64,000 bases of DNA from Paenibacillus sp. FSL R5-0345 (GTDB lineage Bacteria; Bacillota; Bacilli; Paenibacillales; Paenibacillaceae), in the NCBI RefSeq assembly GCF_000758585.1, contig NZ_CP009281.1:1054001-1118000 (forward strand), written 5' to 3'. Numbering within the stretch: the stretch's first letter is position 1; the number at the start of each line of letters is the position of its first letter. The position numbers and the translations under genes are program-made. A model generated the notes under the pieces. That model searched no databases, was not told the DNA's origin, and was given only the letters and a program-made list of their open reading frames with translations. Shown piece after piece: positions 34,883-45,782 of this stretch.

Positions 34883-36823
34883 TTATTCGTCAGCAAGGAT
34901 TTCCCATTCGTTAAATAAATCTGTAAGCTGCGTTTTTTTGTTTTTTAGGTCCTCTTCATAACCTTGAAGTGCTAAATAATCCTGATAAACTTCAGGTTTA
35001 GTCATTTCATTTTCTATAAAAGCGATCGACTCCTCTAGTGAGGCAATGCCTTCCTCGAGCTCAGCGATACGCCGCTTCCGGTTACGCTCTTCACGCTTGG
35101 CTTGCTTATCCGCTTCGAAGGAGGAAACAGTGCTTTTTTCAGGAACTGCAGCATCCTTGTTGACGTTCTTGGAGGCTAACTCGGCGGCATCTTTCGCTAT
35201 CTCTTCTAATTCTCGTTTTTTCTCGATATAGTCATCGTAGTTACCAAGGTATTGGTCGATCCCCTCGGGATGAAGCTCCAGCACGCGTTCAGCCATTTTG
35301 TTGAGGAAATAACGGTCATGAGAAATGAAGAGCAATGTACCTTCGAAATCGATTAAAGCTGATTCCAGCACCTCACGACTGACCAAATCTAAATGGTTGG
35401 TTGGCTCATCGAGAATGAGCATATTTGCGCCGCGCAACATGAGCTTCGATAATGCCACGCGTGCTTTTTCGCCGCCGCTCAGCGCGGAGATCTTCTTAAG
35501 AACATCTTCACCACTGAAGAGGAAATTGCCAAGAATTGTACGGATTCTGGCTTCCTCAATCATTGGGTATTCACTCCATAGCTCTTCCATTACCGTATTT
35601 TTCGGATTAAGGCGTGTTTGCTCCTGATCATAATAAGCAACCTTGACTTTCGTGCCCCAATTCACGGTTCCAGCGGACGGCTCCCGGGTTCCGGTCATAC
35701 ACTGCAGCAGTGTAGATTTACCGATACCATTGGGACCGATGAGTGCCGCGGTTTCTCCACGCCGCAGTTCAAAAGAAGCATCCTTAAACAAAGGTGGACC
35801 ATCATTAAAGGAAACGGCTACATTTCGAACTTGCAGCACTTCTTTACCAGACATGAAGTCGGGCTCAAAGGAGAAGCTGGCTTTCTTCAGATCGCCCATC
35901 GGTCGATCTATGCGGTCCATCTTCTCAAGCGCTTTGCGTCTGCTCTGCGCACGTTTCGTGGTAGATGCTCGCACTATGTTTTTCTGTACGAAATCTTCCA
36001 TTCTTGAAATCTCATCCTGCTGTTTCTCATACTGTTTCATTCGTGCTTCATATTCAGCAGCCTTCAAATCTACATACCGGCTGTAATTGCCTGTATAACG
36101 TCGAGATTGATGACGTTCGATCTCTACAATAGTAGTCACAAGCCGGTCCAGGAAATAACGGTCATGAGAAACAACCAGAATTCCGCCAGCATAACTGCGA
36201 AGATAATCCTCAAGCCAAGTTAATGTTTCAATATCCAGATGGTTCGTAGGCTCATCCAGCATTAGAAGATCGGGAGCCTGAAGCAAAATGCGGGCTAATG
36301 CGAGCCGAGTCTTCTGGCCACCACTAAGTGTGGCGATGGGTGTATCCGGTGGGAACTCGCCGAAGCCCATGCCGTGCAGGACACTTCGGATTCGTGTATT
36401 CATTTCATAACCACCGTGATCCTTGAACCAATCTGATCGGCGGGCATATCGTTCGAGCAGCTCTTCGTACCGTTTTGGGTCTTCTGCCAGCTTAGGATCA
36501 GCAATGCTTACTTCCATCTCTCTTAGCTCAGCCTCGGCTTCGATTAACGGTGCGAAAACGGCCATCATCTCTTCATGAATGGTTTTGTCGGATTGAAGTC
36601 CGCTATTTTGGGCTAAGTACCCGATTGTAGTTTCTTTTGATTTATGAATTTGACCGCTGTCGTAGGACATTTCACCAGCCAGAATTTGTAGAAAAGTTGA
36701 TTTTCCGGCACCATTAACACCTACGAGTCCAACACGTTCCTTTTCATTTACCTGGAGGCTTATGCCGTCTAGTACGTTCTGTATACCATATGATTTTGTA
36801 ATTCCTGTCGCTTGAAGAAGCAT
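34883..36823 (-). CDS. ABC-F family ATPase (YdiF-like)
   Basis: A 646-residue protein with two ABC domains and no membrane part. Walker A GVNGAGKST and GPNGIGKST; signatures LSGGQKTRLALA and LSGGEKARVALS; Walker B LLMLDEPTNHLD and LILDEPTNHLD. A linker between the domains and a C-terminal coiled coil (about 560-646) are typical. ABC-F proteins act on ribosomes, in translation quality control or resistance. The position next to moaC/tat/groE matches B. subtilis ydiF. The start at 36823 follows GGTGGAGG. Confidence 0.92.
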   Translation of the reverse strand: MLLQATGITKSYGIQNVLDGISLQVNEKERVGLVGVNGAGKSTFLQILAGEMSYDSGQIHKSKETTIGYLAQNSGLQSDKTIHEEMMAVFAPLIEAEAELREMEVSIADPKLAEDPKRYEELLERYARRSDWFKDHGGYEMNTRIRSVLHGMGFGEFPPDTPIATLSGGQKTRLALARILLQAPDLLMLDEPTNHLDIETLTWLEDYLRSYAGGILVVSHDRYFLDRLVTTIVEIERHQSRRYTGNYSRYVDLKAAEYEARMKQYEKQQDEISRMEDFVQKNIVRASTTKRAQSRRKALEKMDRIDRPMGDLKKASFSFEPDFMSGKEVLQVRNVAVSFNDGPPLFKDASFELRRGETAALIGPNGIGKSTLLQCMTGTREPSAGTVNWGTKVKVAYYDQEQTRLNPKNTVMEELWSEYPMIEEARIRTILGNFLFSGEDVLKKISALSGGEKARVALSKLMLRGANMLILDEPTNHLDLVSREVLESALIDFEGTLLFISHDRYFLNKMAERVLELHPEGIDQYLGNYDDYIEKKRELEEIAKDAAELASKNVNKDAAVPEKSTVSSFEADKQAKREERNRKRRIAELEEGIASLEESIAFIENEMTKPEVYQDYLALQGYEEDLKNKKTQLTDLFNEWEILADE

Positions 36824-37067
36824 AACGATGAAACCTCCACCCTTGCATATTTCGCCTTGGTATTTATACCTCAGCCGTATGAACAACTTATTCTATAGTT
36901 TACATGAAAAGCGTTTCCCAAGCGAGAGCTCGATATATCGGAAGCAAGGAATAAAGACCTGGCTCGGAAACACAGTCCTATCCACCTTGGCGAACCGGGG
37001 AGAAGAGTGGTAAACTGGATTTACAAACAAGGATAAGCTTGGGATAAATATATGGGGGTGACCGACG

Positions 37068-37703
37068 ATGTCAAGTAAGGGGTCGGTGATCTCCAAAATA
37101 AAGCAACAACTAAGAACTGAGAAGACCATCGCCCGAAACGAGCTCTCCTCGGACCAGAAAAGGGAATTGTCTTTTCTGGTCTGCAAGCATGCATCAGAGT
37201 GGCTGAAGACGAAGGACATCGCCTCACTGATGGCTTATGTATCTTTCCGTTCTGAACTCGATACCAACGCGCTTCTTACACAGGCGTGGAAGGATCAGCG
37301 CAGGGTACTGCTGCCGCGTGTTATTCCGGCAAGTGGTGCAATGAGTGTTCATAGGGTGAGCGCGTGGAGTGAGCTTGAGCCGGGGGCGTTTGGTATCCAT
37401 GAACCTATTGTATCCGGCAAAGATTCACAAGAAATTGAAGTTGTTACACTACCCGAGGTTGTGTTTGTTCCGGGGCTGGCTTTTGATCTCCAAGGGGGTA
37501 GGCTTGGTTACGGCCGAGGATACTATGATCGATTGCGTGCGACATGGGAGACGGAAGAGTATGCCGCTGCGAAGCCGCCTGTCTGGATCGGGCTAGCCTA
37601 TAGTATGCAGCTGGTTCCGAAGGTGCCCATGGATGAGCATGATGCCTTTATGGACATGCTGATTACTGAAAATGGCATAGTGCACTGCCGAAAAGGAGAG
37701 TGA
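37068..37703 (+). CDS. 5-formyltetrahydrofolate cyclo-ligase
   Basis: A 211-residue enzyme converting 5-formyl-THF and ATP to 5,10-methenyl-THF. Family motifs are FVPGLAFDLQGGRLGYGRGYYDR (substrate and ATP site) and the N-terminal KxxLR.. start. GGGGGTGA precedes the ATG. It sits 3 bp before moaC, so they are co-transcribed. Confidence 0.93.
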   Translation: MSSKGSVISKIKQQLRTEKTIARNELSSDQKRELSFLVCKHASEWLKTKDIASLMAYVSFRSELDTNALLTQAWKDQRRVLLPRVIPASGAMSVHRVSAWSELEPGAFGIHEPIVSGKDSQEIEVVTLPEVVFVPGLAFDLQGGRLGYGRGYYDRLRATWETEEYAAAKPPVWIGLAYSMQLVPKVPMDEHDAFMDMLITENGIVHCRKGE

Positions 37704-37706
37704 GCC

Positions 37707-38180
37707 GTGGAATTGACCCATTTTAACGAGCAGGGAAGAGCTCGTATGGTGGATGTGAGTGAGAAGGAGATTACGAAGCGGACAGCTGTCGCGCGGAGTA
37801 AGATCAAGATGGCAACGGAGACGCTTAGTGCCATCAAGGAAGGTAAGATCAGTAAAGGAGACGTACTTGCCGTTGCGCAGATCGCTGGGATTATGGCGGC
37901 CAAGAAGACGTCTGACTGGATTCCGATGTGCCATCCGCTCCCGCTTACCGGTATTGACATCAGCTTCTCCGATAACAGCGAAGATGAACTTTATATAGAA
38001 GCAACAGTCCATACCACCGGAAAGACCGGAGTTGAAATGGAGGCGTTGACCGCTGTTTCTGCCTCAGCATTAACGGTATATGACATGTGCAAGGCTCTTC
38101 AGAAGGATATGATTATCGGACCAACGCTATTAGTGTCTAAAAGCGGGGGCAAGAATGGAGATTACGCGCTTGAACCTTGA
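37707..38180 (+). CDS. moaC: Cyclic pyranopterin monophosphate synthase MoaC
   Basis: A 157-residue enzyme of molybdenum cofactor synthesis that forms cPMP together with MoaA. Signatures are [18 protein letters not shown] at the start, [35 protein letters not shown]. The start is GTG 37707 after AAAGGAG. Length is typical. Confidence 0.96.
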   Translation: MELTHFNEQGRARMVDVSEKEITKRTAVARSKIKMATETLSAIKEGKISKGDVLAVAQIAGIMAAKKTSDWIPMCHPLPLTGIDISFSDNSEDELYIEATVHTTGKTGVEMEALTAVSASALTVYDMCKALQKDMIIGPTLLVSKSGGKNGDYALEP

Positions 38181-38259
38181 TCAGATCTTATGTTCGATGC
38201 GCTGAAGCAAGCGGGCTGCACTGTACAGCTAATTATACATAGAGAGGGAGGACAAACCT

Positions 38260-38745
38260 ATGGCGTGGAAAACAGCAATCCTAACGGCCAGCGATAAAGG
38301 GGCCAGGGGCGAACGGGAAGACACGAGCGCCCAGGTTATTCGGGAGCTGGTGGAAGAGGAGCTTGGGGGCGAGATTGTTGAATATCGGATCGTGCCCGAT
38401 GAACAAGATGAGATTATCGCAGCTTTGATAGAACTGACAGATTATTTTCAGGCGGATCTGGTATTGACGACCGGAGGTACCGATCTAGCAATACGCGATG
38501 TGACTCCGGAGGCTACTCGGCGTGTAATCGAGCGGGAAGTACCTGGACTTTCAGAAGCGATGCGAAGTACAGTGATGCAAAAAAACCGTGCGGTGATGCT
38601 GTTCCGCGGGATATGCGGCATTCGTGGACGCACGTTGATTGTTAACTTACCGGGTACACCGAAGGGTGTTCATGAGAATTTGGCAGCCATTATGGATCAA
38701 TTACCGGAAGCGTTACTAATGGTAACTGGCCAATACCGCCAATAA
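38260..38745 (+). CDS. mogA: Molybdopterin adenylyltransferase / MoaB-MogA family protein
   Basis: A 161-residue MoCF-biosynthesis fold protein. The pterin-binding motif LVLTTGGTDLAIRDVTPEAT and the NLPGTPKGVHENL segment are characteristic. It adenylates molybdopterin before metal insertion. Between moaC and this gene lie 79 bp. Distinguishing MogA from MoaB on sequence alone is uncertain. Confidence 0.9.
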   Translation: MAWKTAILTASDKGARGEREDTSAQVIRELVEEELGGEIVEYRIVPDEQDEIIAALIELTDYFQADLVLTTGGTDLAIRDVTPEATRRVIEREVPGLSEAMRSTVMQKNRAVMLFRGICGIRGRTLIVNLPGTPKGVHENLAAIMDQLPEALLMVTGQYRQ

Positions 38746-38882
38746 CATTGTCATATTCTTGTCACGTCACAAGGATAAACTATTTATAGAAGATAGTGGA
38801 TGTAACTGTGACAAAAGTTATGGTATTATTAGTTTATCGTAAACGATGCCATGATCGGATAGACGGACAAGGAGGAATAATA

Positions 38883-39125
38883 ATGTTTAGTGGAATTGGA
38901 ACTCCGGGTATTATCTTGTTGGTTATACTGGCACTGCTCCTCTTTGGCCCGAATAAACTGCCAGAGTTAGGCCGCGCAGTTGGACGAACCTTCCGTGAAT
39001 TTAAGGAAGGCGCACGTGAAATCATCGGTGATACTGATCCGGTGAAGAAGAGCGAAGCTCCTGTGCCGACGGCCCCGCAGACGGTCGCTGCAGATATTCC
39101 TCAGGACAAACGCCTGCCGGAATAA
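38883..39125 (+). CDS. tatA: Sec-independent protein translocase subunit TatA
   Basis: An 80-residue TatA/TatE-type protein: one N-terminal membrane helix (residues 9-21, IILLVILALLLFG), the hinge FGPNKLPELGRAVGRTFREFKEGA forming the amphipathic helix, and a disordered acidic tail. It builds the twin-arginine export pore. The start at 38883 follows AAGGAGG by 8 nt; the longer upstream frame has no site. Confidence 0.95.
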   Translation: MFSGIGTPGIILLVILALLLFGPNKLPELGRAVGRTFREFKEGAREIIGDTDPVKKSEAPVPTAPQTVAADIPQDKRLPE

Positions 39126-39141
39126 TAATAAGTTTAACAAT

Positions 39142-39188
39142 GGGGCTATCTCACAAGTCTAATAGACTTAGGAGACGCCCCTTTTTCA
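39142..39188 (+). terminator. Terminator between tatA and tatC
   Basis: GGGGC / GCCCC outer stem with an AAGTCT / AGACTT inner stem and TTTTTC. It would reduce tatC expression relative to tatA. Confidence 0.75.
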
Positions 39189-39275
39189 ATTTGCTTGTTG
39201 CTTTCTGCAGAAACGGGCACAGCTTTACACAAAGCTGGTGTAATGTTTCTACTCTTGTCATGGGATGGTGTCAGG

Positions 39276-40046
39276 ATGTCTCTCGAAACGGAAGAAATGT
39301 CGGTGGTGGATCATCTCACCGAGCTGCGTAAACGGATTATTTATGTGCTGATTGTATTTATTCTTGGATTGGTAGGAGGTCTGTTCTGCGCCAAGCCCAT
39401 TTACGATTATTTAATTAGTACAGATCTAGCACAGGGCTTTGTTCTGCATGCGTTCTCATTCTGGGATGGTATCGGGATGTATATGAAGATCGCGATGGCG
39501 GTTTCGCTTGTCATTTCAATCCCTTTTATTGCTTATCAATTGTGGGCTTTTATTAGTCCAGGCCTTCGACCAGAAGAGCGTAGTGCAACATTGCGTTATG
39601 TTCCATATGTTTTTGTTCTTTTTTTAATCGGTCTTTCTTTTGCTTATTATGTGGTTTTTCCAATGGCGCTTTCGTTCACGATCTCAATCACCCGGAGTAT
39701 GGGGCTGGAAGAGACCTACGGAATTGCGCAATATTTTAACTTCATGTTCAGTCTGGTGCTACCTTTAGCGTTGTTGTTTGAGCTTCCGCTGCTGGTGATG
39801 TTTCTGACCAAACTGCGGGTTCTTAATCCGATACGCTTGCGTAAAATGCGTCGATACGCCTATTTCACGCTTGTCTTTATCGCCGTAGTCATCACTCCCC
39901 CAGATTTCATCTCGGACTTTCTGGTGACAATTCCACTGCTCATTTTGTATGAGTTCAGTGTATTCTTATCTGCATTTGTCTATCGCAAACAGCTTGCTGC
40001 AGATGCAGCGAGGGAAGAACAGTATGTTAAGAGTGAGGAAGAGTGA
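39276..40046 (+). CDS. tatC: Sec-independent protein translocase subunit TatC
   Basis: A 256-residue six-helix membrane protein that binds twin-arginine signal peptides. It opens MSVVDHLTELRKRIIYVLIVF and contains the conserved WAFISPGLRPEER loop and VVFPMALSF. The start is uncertain; ATG 39276 gives the usual length, with ATG 39297 an alternative and no strong ribosome site for either. The separate tatA/tatC pair matches a Bacillus-type minimal Tat system. Confidence 0.94.
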   Translation: MSLETEEMSVVDHLTELRKRIIYVLIVFILGLVGGLFCAKPIYDYLISTDLAQGFVLHAFSFWDGIGMYMKIAMAVSLVISIPFIAYQLWAFISPGLRPEERSATLRYVPYVFVLFLIGLSFAYYVVFPMALSFTISITRSMGLEETYGIAQYFNFMFSLVLPLALLFELPLLVMFLTKLRVLNPIRLRKMRRYAYFTLVFIAVVITPPDFISDFLVTIPLLILYEFSVFLSAFVYRKQLAADAAREEQYVKSEEE

Positions 40047-40048
40047 TT

Positions 40049-40098
40049 AAGGGCTGTCGCTAAGTAGATATTTCTACGAAAGAGACAGCTCTTTTATT
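40049..40098 (+). terminator. Terminator of tatC
   Basis: AGGGCTGTC(GC) / AGAGACAGCTCT stem with a TAGA/TCTA inner pairing and TTTTATTTTT. Confidence 0.75.
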
Positions 40099-40290
40099 TT
40101 TAAAACGCCTTTAAAGTAAAGATGTGTTTAGTCTTTTTGAAATGTTCAAGCGTAGGTGGTACAGTTGAAACTACTGGGAATCAAACGCATATTTTCACAC
40201 CCTGTGGATAGAATGTTATAGAGTGTGTGCCTAGGACAACCGGTGAAACGTTGTTTTTACGAAAACAAATGCGAATTTGTGTAAAAGGAC

Positions 40291-40319
40291 TTGAAATTCG
40301 GGCTCAAGTTGAGTATCAT
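40291..40319 (+). promoter_or_regulatory. Sigma-A promoter of groES-groEL
   Basis: TTGAAA (40291-40296), exact 17-bp spacer, TATCAT (40314-40319), ending 11 bp before the CIRCE element. Confidence 0.8.
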
Positions 40320-40330
40320 AAAAATTGTTG

Positions 40331-40357
40331 TTAGCACTACAGACCGTCGAGTGCTAA
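40331..40357 (+). promoter_or_regulatory. CIRCE operator (HrcA binding site)
   Basis: TTAGCACTA-N9-GAGTGCTAA. The right arm is perfect and the left arm differs from TTAGCACTC at its last base. It overlaps the expected start of transcription of groES-groEL, so HrcA repression under non-stress conditions is expected. A leader of about 145 nt follows. Confidence 0.95.
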
Positions 40358-40504
40358 CGCTTATGGAAAATATGAGATGGACCAGAGATTTGTAGCGTCC
40401 AATTGATATTTTTCATAAACATCAGAGAGTTAGAAGTAAGGCCAGCAAGTTCTAAACTATGTTTTGAAGCAAAATAACATAATTTTAAAGGAGGCTATTT
40501 TTTC

Positions 40505-40786
40505 ATGATCAAACCTTTAGGTGAACGCGTATTGGTGCTACCGAGCGAGCAGGAGGAAACCACTTCATTCGGGATTGTGCTTCCGGACTCCTCGAAAGAA
40601 AAGCCACAAGAAGGAACAATTATTGCAGTAGGCAGCGGAGCTTTGAAAGATGGAGTACGTGTAGCGCTTGAAGTAAAAGAAGGCGACCGTGTTCTTTTCT
40701 CAAAATATGCAGGAACAGAAATCAAATACGAAGGCAAAGAATATTTGATTATGAAAGAAAGCGACATTCACGCGATTCTTGACTAA
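40505..40786 (+). CDS. groES: Co-chaperonin GroES
   Basis: A 93-residue GroES, the lid of the GroEL chamber. It has [27 protein letters not shown] (mobile loop), [41 protein letters not shown] precedes the ATG. It is transcribed with groEL 78 bp downstream. Confidence 0.98.
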   Translation: MIKPLGERVLVLPSEQEETTSFGIVLPDSSKEKPQEGTIIAVGSGALKDGVRVALEVKEGDRVLFSKYAGTEIKYEGKEYLIMKESDIHAILD

Positions 40787-40828
40787 GCGAGATTCGATCA
40801 TAAGCTAAATCTAAACTACTTAAAGTAA

Positions 40829-42510
<1,682 letters not shown>

Positions 42511-42527
42511 GTAGCATCATCTGAGAA

Positions 42528-42548
42528 ATAGTTAAGGCTATTTTTTGC
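42528..42548 (+). terminator. Small hairpin after groEL in the island end
   Basis: AAATAG-TTAAGG-CTATTTTTT. A short stem with a good T-tract, brought in by the island just behind the restored groEL stop. Confidence 0.5.
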
Positions 42549-42592
42549 TCAGTTTGAGAACTGGTCACGTTAAAAACTATTTTCTAAAGTAT

Positions 42593-42627
42593 AGACTACT
42601 TCCTAAAAACAGGAGGTAGTCTTTTTT
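42593..42627 (+). terminator. Terminator hairpin that overlaps the integrase ribosome site
   Basis: AGACTACTTCCT (42593-42604), loop AAAAAC, AGGAGGTAGTCT (42611-42622), then five T residues directly before the integrase ATG. The AGGAGG of the integrase lies in the 3' arm. The hairpin can stop read-through from groEL and also mask the ribosome site. Confidence 0.7.
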
Positions 42628-43539
42628 ATGTTATTAAAATTTGCTTTTCAGGATTTTCTCGATGACAGACGGTTTAAGAATACAACGGAAAAGAATATAA
42701 GGAACTATCAAACTATGCTTGGCGAGTTTGTGGAGTATTGTAATCAGCACGAGGTTGTAAGTGTGGAGGACATAACATATAACCATGTGCGTCAACATCT
42801 TATGGAATGTCAGGAGCGGGGTAATAAGTCAGGTTCTATTAATACAAAACTTATGCGAATCAGAGCCTTTTTGAACTATATGGTGGAATGTGAAGTTATA
42901 GCGAAAAATCCAGCTAAAAGAGTCAAAATGCAAAAAGAAGATGTTAAGATTGATGTTTTCACAGATGAGCAAATACGTCAGATGCTTAACTTCTACAGAC
43001 GTATTAAGCAACGGGAAAAGAGTTACTTTGCTTATCGGGATTATATGATGATAGTGACTATACTCGGAACAGGGATTAGAAGAGGTGAGATCATTAATCT
43101 AAAATGGACTGATATTGATTTAATTAATCAAAACATTGCGGTTTTCGGTAAAAGCAGAAGAAGAGATACACTTCCGATAACTGATAAGTTAACTAAGGAA
43201 TTAGCAGCATATCGTACTTATTGCTCTCAGCATTGGGGAGATTTAAGTGACTATGTTTTTGTGAAAAGAGATAATACTCAAATGACTGAAAATGCATTGA
43301 TGTTGATTTTTAAGTATCTAGGAAAAAAAATGAATTTTAAAGATGTTAGGGTATCTGCTCATACTTTTCGTCATACATTCTGTCATCGACTTGCAATGTC
43401 AGGAATGAGTGCCTTTGCCATTCAAAAGCTAATGCGTCACCAAAACATTACGGTTACGATGAGATATGTTGCTATGTGGGGTAATGAACTGAGGGAGCAG
43501 AATACGAGGTTCAATCCACTTAACGATTTGGATATATAA
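42628..43539 (+). CDS. Tyrosine site-specific integrase of the groEL island
   Basis: A 303-residue XerC/D-like tyrosine recombinase. The N-terminal core-binding domain (residues 5-90, SAM-like: TEKNIRNYQTMLGEFVEYC) is followed by the catalytic domain with Arg in GTGIRRGEI, HTFRHTF (HxxR), His in LMRHQN and the nucleophile Tyr in VTMRYVAM. It lies 118 bp inside attL and is read away from it, so it almost certainly catalyses integration at groEL. Its AGGAGG is buried in a terminator-like hairpin. Confidence 0.92.
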   Translation: MLLKFAFQDFLDDRRFKNTTEKNIRNYQTMLGEFVEYCNQHEVVSVEDITYNHVRQHLMECQERGNKSGSINTKLMRIRAFLNYMVECEVIAKNPAKRVKMQKEDVKIDVFTDEQIRQMLNFYRRIKQREKSYFAYRDYMMIVTILGTGIRRGEIINLKWTDIDLINQNIAVFGKSRRRDTLPITDKLTKELAAYRTYCSQHWGDLSDYVFVKRDNTQMTENALMLIFKYLGKKMNFKDVRVSAHTFRHTFCHRLAMSGMSAFAIQKLMRHQNITVTMRYVAMWGNELREQNTRFNPLNDLDI

Positions 43540-44020
43540 GCAGTTCAAGTGATGAAGAAGGAGAATAAAACCTTGTTCTTTTGACTCTTTCATTACAGCT
43601 ACAAGCATCGTTAACGTACTGGGGTATTGTCTATGACCATAATCAGCAGTGAACAACTATAAAAAAGTTCTTTTCAATTACCGTGGGATTTTCGCTCCCA
43701 GTCATATAACTATATATAGAGTAAATGACAAGCATAAGTTTGAAAGTGAGGTGAAGGGGATAGGTTGAAAGATGATAAATTGATATGATCTTGTGTAATC
43801 GGCTATTCACATACCCGTAGAAACCCTTATTTAGTTTTTGACGAAACGAAAGGTACAACTGCTCTCAATTGTCATTATCAGAAGAATCGTCAGAGATGCT
43901 TATCTGATGCTTTAATGGTGTTTTTAAAAGAAATTTTAATCTCTCAACCTTTGAAAGCTTTAAAAGATTTTTAAACACTTTTAAACAATTTCAAAGATAT
44001 TTGATGATTTGAGCGATGAA

Positions 44021-44140
44021 TTTCTAAAAGACTATAAAAGACTTTAAAAGACTATAAAAGACTTTAAAAGACTTTAAAAGACTTTAAAAGACTTTAAAAG
44101 ACTTTAAAAGACTTTAAAAGACTTTACAAGACTTATATAG
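44021..44140 (+). repeat. Tandem 10-bp repeat array (ACTTTAAAAG units)
   Basis: About eleven head-to-tail 10-bp units between 44031 and 44140, mostly ACTTTAAAAG with two ACTATAAAAG variants and degenerate ends. AT-rich degenerate copies (TTTAAAAGATTTTTAAACACTTTTAAAC) precede it. The unit length equals one helical turn. It sits in the 754-bp gap 43540-44293, upstream of the HTH and helicase-like genes; iterons of a replication origin or a curved-DNA binding site are possible. No gene is seen in this gap. Confidence 0.85.
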
Positions 44141-44212
44141 CTTATCCGAATGTTTATGCACTGCCAAATTAGTAGAATCAACTTCCCGCTTATCACTATA
44201 TGAAGTGAACCA

Positions 44213-44242
44213 CCCTCCGAGAGATACTCGGAGGGTTTTATT
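44213..44242 (+). terminator. Terminator-like hairpin before the HTH gene
   Basis: CCCTCCGAG-AGATA-CTCGGAGGG perfect 9-bp stem followed by TTTTATTTTT. Confidence 0.88.
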
Positions 44243-44293
44243 TTTGCTGATTACATCACAGGTTCACAAACTCACGAAGGAGAGATGATGAGA

Positions 44294-44482
44294 ATGAATG
44301 ATAAGGAATTACGTGGAGAATTATTTGGATTACAGAAGAAATATGGAACGCCAACAGTTTTCATTGCAACAAAGTGTGGGGTTTCTAGGGAGCATTTATC
44401 GAGATGGCTACACAATGAGTCATATGTGATCTCAGATGAGCTAAAGACAAGACTTAAATTATTTTTCAAAGGGGAAATGTAG
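44294..44482 (+). CDS. Small helix-turn-helix protein of the island
   Basis: A 62-residue protein, MNDKELRGELFGLQKKYGTP then TVFIATKCGVSREHLSRWLHNESYVISDELKTRLKLFF. The middle matches a Cro/C1-type helix-turn-helix (IATKCGVSREHLSRWL). ATG 44294 lies about 9 nt after AAGGAGAG; two in-frame ATGs upstream (44285, 44288) are too close to it. It ends 1 bp before the helicase-like gene, so they are co-transcribed. It may regulate the island's replication genes. Confidence 0.75.
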   Translation: MNDKELRGELFGLQKKYGTPTVFIATKCGVSREHLSRWLHNESYVISDELKTRLKLFFKGEM

Positions 44483-44483
44483 A

Positions 44484-45779
44484 ATGACAAATGTTAACGT
44501 AGTAGATGCTCCCTGTGGTTATGGTAAAACATCATGGGCAATCCAATACATGAATGAAATGAGTATTGAATCCCATAGATTCATTTATGTCACTCCCTTT
44601 CTAGATGAAGTAAAAAGAGTCCAAGAAGCTGTGTATACTCGGAATTTCCATGAACCTATATCCATAAAGGGGGAAACAAAACTAGAGGACTTACATCGTC
44701 TATTGGGACAAGGGTATGACATTTGCACCACACATGCCTTATTTCAAATGGCAAACACAGAAACAAGGGAACTAATAAAAAGTAATAACTACACCCTGAT
44801 TCTAGATGAGGTAATGAATGTAATTGAGCAAGTTCCTCTCAGAAAAAATGATTTAGATTTCTTGTTTGAAGCTGATGCCATTGAATTTGATGTTAGAGAT
44901 AATCGATTGAAGTTCATTAAATGGAAAGTAGATAAAATCGGCTTAGACACAAAGTATAATGACATCAAAAAAATGGCATTAACAAACAATCTTATGTACT
45001 GTGATAATTCTGCTTTAATATGGAATCTCCCTTGTGAACTGTTTTTGTTGTTTAAGGACGTATTCATTCTAACGTATTTATTTAAAGGGCAATTTCAACG
45101 CTATTATTATGATTTGCACAAAATTAAATATAGATATTTATCTGTTGCTAAAGGACAACAGGGTTATAGCTTAGTTCCATATGTGAATAGGCAAATCCAT
45201 GATAAGACAGTACTCAGTGAGAGAATATCTATTTATGAAGGGCAACTCAATACAGTCGGAGAGAAAAGGAATGCACTTTCAACAAGCTGGTTTGAGAAAA
45301 TTGATAATAAGGATTTGATAATTACGTTAAAGAGAAATACTTATAACTATCTATCAAATATGTGCAAGGCAAACAAAGACACAGCCCTATGGACAACTGT
45401 TAAAGGGAACAACGATAAAATTATGAAAAAAGTAAAACCAAGAAGCTTTGCTAAATGCTTTATTCCAATGAATTTAAGAGCAACTAATACTTACAAAGAT
45501 AGATTTCATCTCGCTTACTTGATTAATAGGTTTATGAATCCTATCGAGAAAAAATTTTTTGAACAATATGGTGTTACAGTTGACCAAGACGCTTGGGCAT
45601 TGTCAGAACTTATACAGTGGGTTTGGAGAAGTCGTATTAGGGATGGGGAACCAATTGAGATTTACATTCCCAGTAGTCGAATGCGGGGACTATTTCAACG
45701 TTATTTAAGAACTGATGAATTTGAAAGTCTACCAGACAGCACTATTACTAATGAAGTACCTAGTGACTGGCATCTTTGA
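44484..45779 (+). CDS. P-loop helicase-like ATPase of the island
   Basis: A 431-residue protein. Walker A is VDAPCGYGKTSWAIQYM (about residues 6-22), a segment FIYVTPFLDEVKRVQEA resembles helicase motif Ia, and TLILDEVMNVIEQ (about 108-120) is a DExx-type Walker B. A C-terminal WVWRSRIRDGEPIEIYIP stretch could hold an arginine finger (motif VI). This layout suggests a superfamily 2-like DNA helicase used in replication of the element. I do not recognise a named family. Base use is clearly more AT-rich than in the core genes. Confidence 0.65.
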   Translation: MTNVNVVDAPCGYGKTSWAIQYMNEMSIESHRFIYVTPFLDEVKRVQEAVYTRNFHEPISIKGETKLEDLHRLLGQGYDICTTHALFQMANTETRELIKSNNYTLILDEVMNVIEQVPLRKNDLDFLFEADAIEFDVRDNRLKFIKWKVDKIGLDTKYNDIKKMALTNNLMYCDNSALIWNLPCELFLLFKDVFILTYLFKGQFQRYYYDLHKIKYRYLSVAKGQQGYSLVPYVNRQIHDKTVLSERISIYEGQLNTVGEKRNALSTSWFEKIDNKDLIITLKRNTYNYLSNMCKANKDTALWTTVKGNNDKIMKKVKPRSFAKCFIPMNLRATNTYKDRFHLAYLINRFMNPIEKKFFEQYGVTVDQDAWALSELIQWVWRSRIRDGEPIEIYIPSSRMRGLFQRYLRTDEFESLPDSTITNEVPSDWHL

Positions 45780-45782
45780 TAT

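Noticed and set aside
43540..43858. Short minus-strand frames after the integrase
   Set aside because: They overlap the integrase end and each other, with no start signal or protein-like pattern.
44021..44140. CRISPR array
   Set aside because: The unit is only 10 bp and there are no spacers; copies run head to tail without unique sequence between them, and no cas gene is present.
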